Assembly (NCBI GenBank): GCA_937877765.1
Contig: CALGBN010000567.1
Location: 1 to 8,846 of the forward strand
DNA: 8,846 nt
DNA from: Candidatus Bathyarchaeota archaeon
GTDB taxonomy: Archaea; Thermoproteota; Bathyarchaeia; TCS64
Direction of reading: 5' to 3'
Positions 5,805-8,846 of this stretch are shown piece after piece. Both the position numbers and the translations under genes were made by a program. The notes beneath the pieces were generated by a model that searched no databases, was not told the DNA's origin, and worked only from the letters and a program-made list of their open reading frames with translations. The first letter of the stretch is position 1; every line of letters begins with the position of its first letter.

Positions 5805-7231
5805 TGTCCGTTTCCTCTAAAAAACTCGTTGTATACTGCGGCTACCGCCATGGGTAGATCATTGTCATCTATGCTGAACCTGATGATGTTCTCGCTGTTG
5901 GGCTGGGTGGCTTGCTCGATGTTGACGCTGTGACGCGCCAAAACCCCTGTGAGGCGGCTGAAGAATCCCTTCATGCCTCTCATCTCGCTCCCTACAACGC
6001 TGAAGGTGCCCTTCCTTCCCTTCAACGGGATAACCTCATAGGCGATATCCAGTTCCTGTAACGCCTTGAGGGCTCGGTCCTGATCACCCACGGGCATCAG
6101 AAACGATAACTGGTATCCACTAGTAGATACATATCTGACATCCACGGCTTCCTCAGCAAGCTTACTGAATACCTTACCGTAGACCTCGGTTGGTGTAATA
6201 CTTTGACTAGGTAGGAACCTGACTCCCGTTAAGTCTCGCTGATAGCTTATGGCTTTGGGGTGCGGGTTATGGCTGCTGTAGATTGTTTCCTCTACGGCTC
6301 CGATTATGGTTCCCTCCGATTCATCGTTATAAAAATTCTTGATCTGTAGCTCGATTCTCCCCTTCATCAATGGGTCCAGTACCTTGTAGTGAACCACCTT
6401 TGTACGCTCCTCTCTGAGTAACTCTGTGGCTTCAACGTAACTAAGATACGGGATTATCTGGGGCTCAGGTAGGTCAAAGAACTGAGCATAGGTCTCTGGA
6501 TGTTCATCCTTGAGTATCTTGATGAACTTGGGGTCAACACTCATTATGCCCTCCTCCATGACATACTTGACAGCCCGTCTTGCACCAAGTCCATAGGCGA
6601 TGTTTACCGCTGTATCATCCGTGCCACCCCTTCCGAGAATGGTGATACTACCATTGATGCTACGACCAGCAAAACCAGCTACAATAGGCACCAAGCCATC
6701 AAGCATAGCTGGTTTGAGTACTTTGTTTATCTGTTCACCAGTCTTCTCGTACTCAACGGCTCCCTCAAGATTGTTCTCATCAGTCGCCATCAAATCCTCA
6801 CCATAAAAGCATTTATTTTCTATGCCTCTTTCTGCGAGGTGCATGCTAAGTACCCTTGATGATAGGTTTTCGCCTCGGCTCACCGCGTAAGCGTACACTG
6901 AGTCGCTTAACTCTCCGCTGCTTTTCACATATGAGAGTACGTGGAGTAGTTTCTCAAATTCCTGCTCTAAGGCTTCAACCTCTACTCTCTCTGGTAAAGC
7001 TCCAAGGTGGTACTCGTAGAGCTCATCGATGAACCTACTTGGCTCTAAATCAGCCTCTAGACACTTGTCCAACGCATCAATTACCTTGTCCGTGACCCCT
7101 TTCATGGCGCTGACCACGCACACAGGCAATACATCGCTCTCTAGCTTGGAGTCCACTATCTCAGCTGCTCGGCTGAATGCTTTCCTGTCTTTAAGGATGC
7201 TTCCACCGAGCTTGAGGACCTCAAACTCCAA
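5801..7231 (-). CDS. Aspartate kinase with two C-terminal ACT domains, divergent
   Basis: Phosphorylates aspartate to aspartyl-4-phosphate, the committed step of the aspartate amino-acid family; cytosolic. The amino-acid kinase domain spans about 1-310: Lys7 in LKLGGS (usual KFGGTS), VVSAMKGVT (39-47), RGENLSS with the aspartate-binding Glu121, GFAGRSINGSITILGRGGTDDTA (186-208), SVDPKF (231-236), SYVEATEL (264-271) and IKNFYNDESEGTII (297-310). ACT domains follow at about 325-400 and 405-475. Several usual motifs are altered: TDVxGIYTxDP reads VMEEGIMSVDP, and HPRT reads HYKV. ACT1 has lost the SQGSSExNIS effector motif, while ACT2 keeps a version (TQPNSENI). Start: TTG, the only start between the in-frame TGA at 7240 and the GG motif, with GGTGA 6 bases upstream. 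It overlaps thrC by 11 bases. Position next to asd supports the name; threonine or lysine feedback cannot be assumed. Confidence 0.9.
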   Translation of the reverse strand: MEFEVLKLGGSILKDRKAFSRAAEIVDSKLESDVLPVCVVSAMKGVTDKVIDALDKCLEADLEPSRFIDELYEYHLGALPERVEVEALEQEFEKLLHVLSYVKSSGELSDSVYAYAVSRGENLSSRVLSMHLAERGIENKCFYGEDLMATDENNLEGAVEYEKTGEQINKVLKPAMLDGLVPIVAGFAGRSINGSITILGRGGTDDTAVNIAYGLGARRAVKYVMEEGIMSVDPKFIKILKDEHPETYAQFFDLPEPQIIPYLSYVEATELLREERTKVVHYKVLDPLMKGRIELQIKNFYNDESEGTIIGAVEETIYSSHNPHPKAISYQRDLTGVRFLPSQSITPTEVYGKVFSKLAEEAVDVRYVSTSGYQLSFLMPVGDQDRALKALQELDIAYEVIPLKGRKGTFSVVGSEMRGMKGFFSRLTGVLARHSVNIEQATQPNSENIIRFSIDDNDLPMAVAAVYNEFFRGNGQ

Positions 7232-8522
7232 GGTTTTTCACCATCACACTGGATGGGGTTCCTGTTGCTTGGAGCAATGTCTCTATGCTGTCGAGGCTTG
7301 GCTCTACCTGTACAGGTTTGTTGCTGCGCCTAGCATCAATTCCCTGCAGTTCTCCTAGGTGGTACTTGACAGTGGTATCAGAGTCTTTCATCAGGTTACC
7401 AGTGAGTATGCAAACTACTGACTCGTCACTTGCGATGACTTCTTTTTCTCTGAGCTTCTTGACGCCCGCTACTGACGCCGCTGAGGCTGGCTCACAGCCC
7501 ACACCGCTTGCATCAATCACGGCTTTCGCGTCCATGATTTCATTATCCGAGACCTGCTCAACTATTCCATCTGTTTCCCTGATTGTGCGTAGGGCTTTCT
7601 CCCAACTCACAGGGTTACCGATCTTTATTGCAGTAGCAATGGTATCAGGGTGCATGGAAACAAGCTTCTTATCAACGCTGTTCCAGAGCTGGTAGAAGGG
7701 GTTGGCTCCCTCTGCCTGTATTGAAGCGATACGTGGCATCTTGTCTATCAAGCCTAGTTGTTCGAGTTCTCTGAGTGCCTTACCGAATGCACTGGTGTTT
7801 CCAAGATTTCCCGCTGGCACCGCAATCCAGTCTGGTGGGTTCCAGCGTCTCTGCTGCAGCATCTCGAATATGATACTTTTCTGTCCCTCGATCCTCCAAG
7901 GATTGATGCTGTTCAGTATATAGAACCCGAGACGCTTGGAGCCATTTTTAACGATGTCCATGGCATCATCAAAGTTTCCCCGTACCTGAACCACCTTAGC
8001 TCCATAAGCCAATGCCTGAGCTAACTTACCATACGCGATCATACCCTCCGGGATGAATACAACACCTTGCAGTCCTGCTTGGGCTGCGTAGGCCGCCATT
8101 GAAGCTGATGTGTTTCCTGTTGATGCGCATGCTACCTTTGTGGCTCCTCTGCTTAGGGCTACTGATACTCCGACGGTCATTCCACGGTCTTTGAAGCTGC
8201 CTGATGGGTTCTCGCCTTCATGCTTCAAGTAGAGCTGGTCTACTCCAGCATATTCAGCGACTCTTTGGCGTTTGTAGAGATTTGTGTTACCCTCTGGTCT
8301 GCTAACAATGTATTTCTGTTCAATTTCTGGGTGAATGAGTTCCTTATACCTCCAAACACCACTATTCCAGCTAGAACCTATTTCACGTAACTTACCATCA
8401 AAATAGTCGAGCGAGACATCACCAAAGCTATGCTGTACCTCAAATAACCCGCCACACGGACAGACGTATTCATCGTCTACTGGCTTCTCCAGTCCACATC
8501 TGATACACTTGAATATCGACAT
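7221..8522 (-). CDS. thrC: Threonine synthase with N-terminal zinc ribbon
   Basis: PLP-dependent conversion of O-phosphohomoserine to threonine and phosphate, the last step of threonine synthesis; cytosolic. Seen: a Cys4 zinc-ribbon-like start (Cys6, Cys9, Cys21, Cys23), as in many archaeal and plant-like ThrC proteins. The type II PLP fold follows: GNTNLYK (78-84), the PLP lysine Lys111 in GENPSGSFKDRG, ASTGNTSAS and PAGNLGNTSAFGKAL for phosphate binding, GCEPASAAS, and LTGNLMKD near the end of the catalytic domain. A tail of about 45 residues follows, which I cannot assign. The length of 433 aa is slightly above the usual 350-410. ATG start; the stop of thrB (TAA) and this ATG share one base (TAATG). 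Weak GAGAG at 8534-8530 and GGAG at 8539-8536 could serve as Shine-Dalgarno. It overlaps the kinase gene downstream by 11 bases. Confidence 0.95.
   Translation of the reverse strand: MSIFKCIRCGLEKPVDDEYVCPCGGLFEVQHSFGDVSLDYFDGKLREIGSSWNSGVWRYKELIHPEIEQKYIVSRPEGNTNLYKRQRVAEYAGVDQLYLKHEGENPSGSFKDRGMTVGVSVALSRGATKVACASTGNTSASMAAYAAQAGLQGVVFIPEGMIAYGKLAQALAYGAKVVQVRGNFDDAMDIVKNGSKRLGFYILNSINPWRIEGQKSIIFEMLQQRRWNPPDWIAVPAGNLGNTSAFGKALRELEQLGLIDKMPRIASIQAEGANPFYQLWNSVDKKLVSMHPDTIATAIKIGNPVSWEKALRTIRETDGIVEQVSDNEIMDAKAVIDASGVGCEPASAASVAGVKKLREKEVIASDESVVCILTGNLMKDSDTTVKYHLGELQGIDARRSNKPVQVEPSLDSIETLLQATGTPSSVMVKNLGV
7238..7242 (-). promoter_or_regulatory. Shine-Dalgarno GGTGA deciding the TTG start of aspartate kinase
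   Basis: GGTGA on the minus strand complements the 16S 3' end (TCACC) and sits 6 bases before the TTG at 7231, inside the last codons of thrC. An in-frame TGA at 7240-7238 rules out a longer protein, and the KLGGS motif begins only 7 codons in, so TTG is the only sensible start. Confidence 0.65.
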
Positions 8523-8846
8523 TAGATTACTCTCGCTCCACGGTTACTAGGCTGCGTGTAGTAAAGCTGCACGTCTATATCTTTGAATGCTTTCTTCATG
8601 GCGTCCCCAATCTCGTATATGTTTTCACCTACCGCGAAGACGCTTGGACCACCACCACTGATGCTGGAACCATATGCCCCTGCATCAAGCGCTGCCTGTT
8701 TGACGTCCCAGAAACAGGGTATCATGGTAGCCCGGTAAGGCTCTATCACGAGATCATTGATGTTGCGTCCGAACATAACCGCATCTTTTTGAGCTATGGC
8801 TACCGCCATCCTTGAAGCGTGATTGATGTTCCTGATGGCGTCCTTC
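8522..8846 (-). CDS. thrB: Homoserine kinase, C-terminal part (5' end outside window)
   Basis: ATP-dependent phosphorylation of homoserine to O-phosphohomoserine, supplying ThrC. Only the last 108 codons lie in the window; the frame runs off the edge at 8846, so the in-frame ATG at 8809 is internal. Visible is the C-terminal GHMP-kinase domain: NINDLVIEPYRATMIPCF (homoserine kinases typically have D-x-I-x-EP-x-R-x-x-LIPGF), VKQAALDAGAYG, and the glycine-rich SSISGGGPSVFAV, the third GHMP motif. The end PSNRGARVI matches the usual GARV tail. The N-terminal half, with the ATP-binding PxxxGLGSSAA motif, is not visible. Its neighbour thrC starts on the base where this gene stops, which supports homoserine kinase over mevalonate or shikimate kinase. 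Confidence 0.93.
   Translation of the reverse strand, partial: KDAIRNINHASRMAVAIAQKDAVMFGRNINDLVIEPYRATMIPCFWDVKQAALDAGAYGSSISGGGPSVFAVGENIYEIGDAMKKAFKDIDVQLYYTQPSNRGARVI

Noticed and set aside
6500..6859. 119-codon + strand reading frame antisense to aspartate kinase
   Set aside because: Lies wholly inside a gene with clear family motifs; no domain or ribosome site of its own.

Overview
The window reads as a piece of an archaeal chromosome. The CTP synthase has the archaeal-style start of its synthetase domain (VDAGTM…HGEVFVLDDG). The aspartate-semialdehyde dehydrogenase is the archaeal/fungal type. Threonine synthase carries an N-terminal Cys4 zinc ribbon. Promoters look like TATA-box, near-leaderless promoters, and several genes start with TTG or GTG behind GGTGA- or GAGG-type Shine-Dalgarno sites. 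I cannot fix the lineage from sequence alone; an uncultured mesophilic archaeon of the TACK, Asgard or Euryarchaeota groups would fit. There are no rRNAs, tRNAs, CRISPR arrays or recognisable mobile elements.

Layout. (1) 1-1500, + strand: the 3' nine-tenths of pyrG (CTP synthase), cut by the window edge. (2) 1504-3117, - strand: a YtcJ-like amidohydrolase that meets pyrG tail to tail with only 3 bases between the stop codons; a hairpin that could terminate pyrG lies inside its last codons. (3) 3118-3288: a structured spacer with two clear hairpins. (4) 3289-4599, - strand: a CapA/PGA_cap-fold metallophosphatase-like protein without a signal peptide, preceded by a TATA box spaced for a leaderless mRNA. 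(5) 4600-4733: an AT-rich spacer with T tracts after asd and the capA promoter. (6) 4734-8846, - strand: a tightly packed threonine operon in the order thrB (partial), thrC, aspartate kinase, asd, with overlaps of 1, 11 and 4 bases.

The operon covers aspartate to aspartyl phosphate (aspartate kinase), then aspartate semialdehyde (Asd), and homoserine to O-phosphohomoserine (ThrB), then threonine (ThrC). Homoserine dehydrogenase, the middle step, is not in the window. pyrG makes CTP from UTP. The amidohydrolase and CapA-like protein are neighbours on one strand but appear to be separate transcription units, and their substrates are unknown.

Most of the window is ordinary housekeeping metabolism. 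The items most worth a second look are the stacked hairpin in the 3118-3288 spacer, the divergent aspartate kinase (altered nucleotide motifs and an eroded first ACT domain), the cytosolic CapA plus amidohydrolase pair, and marked switches of codon style inside single genes.
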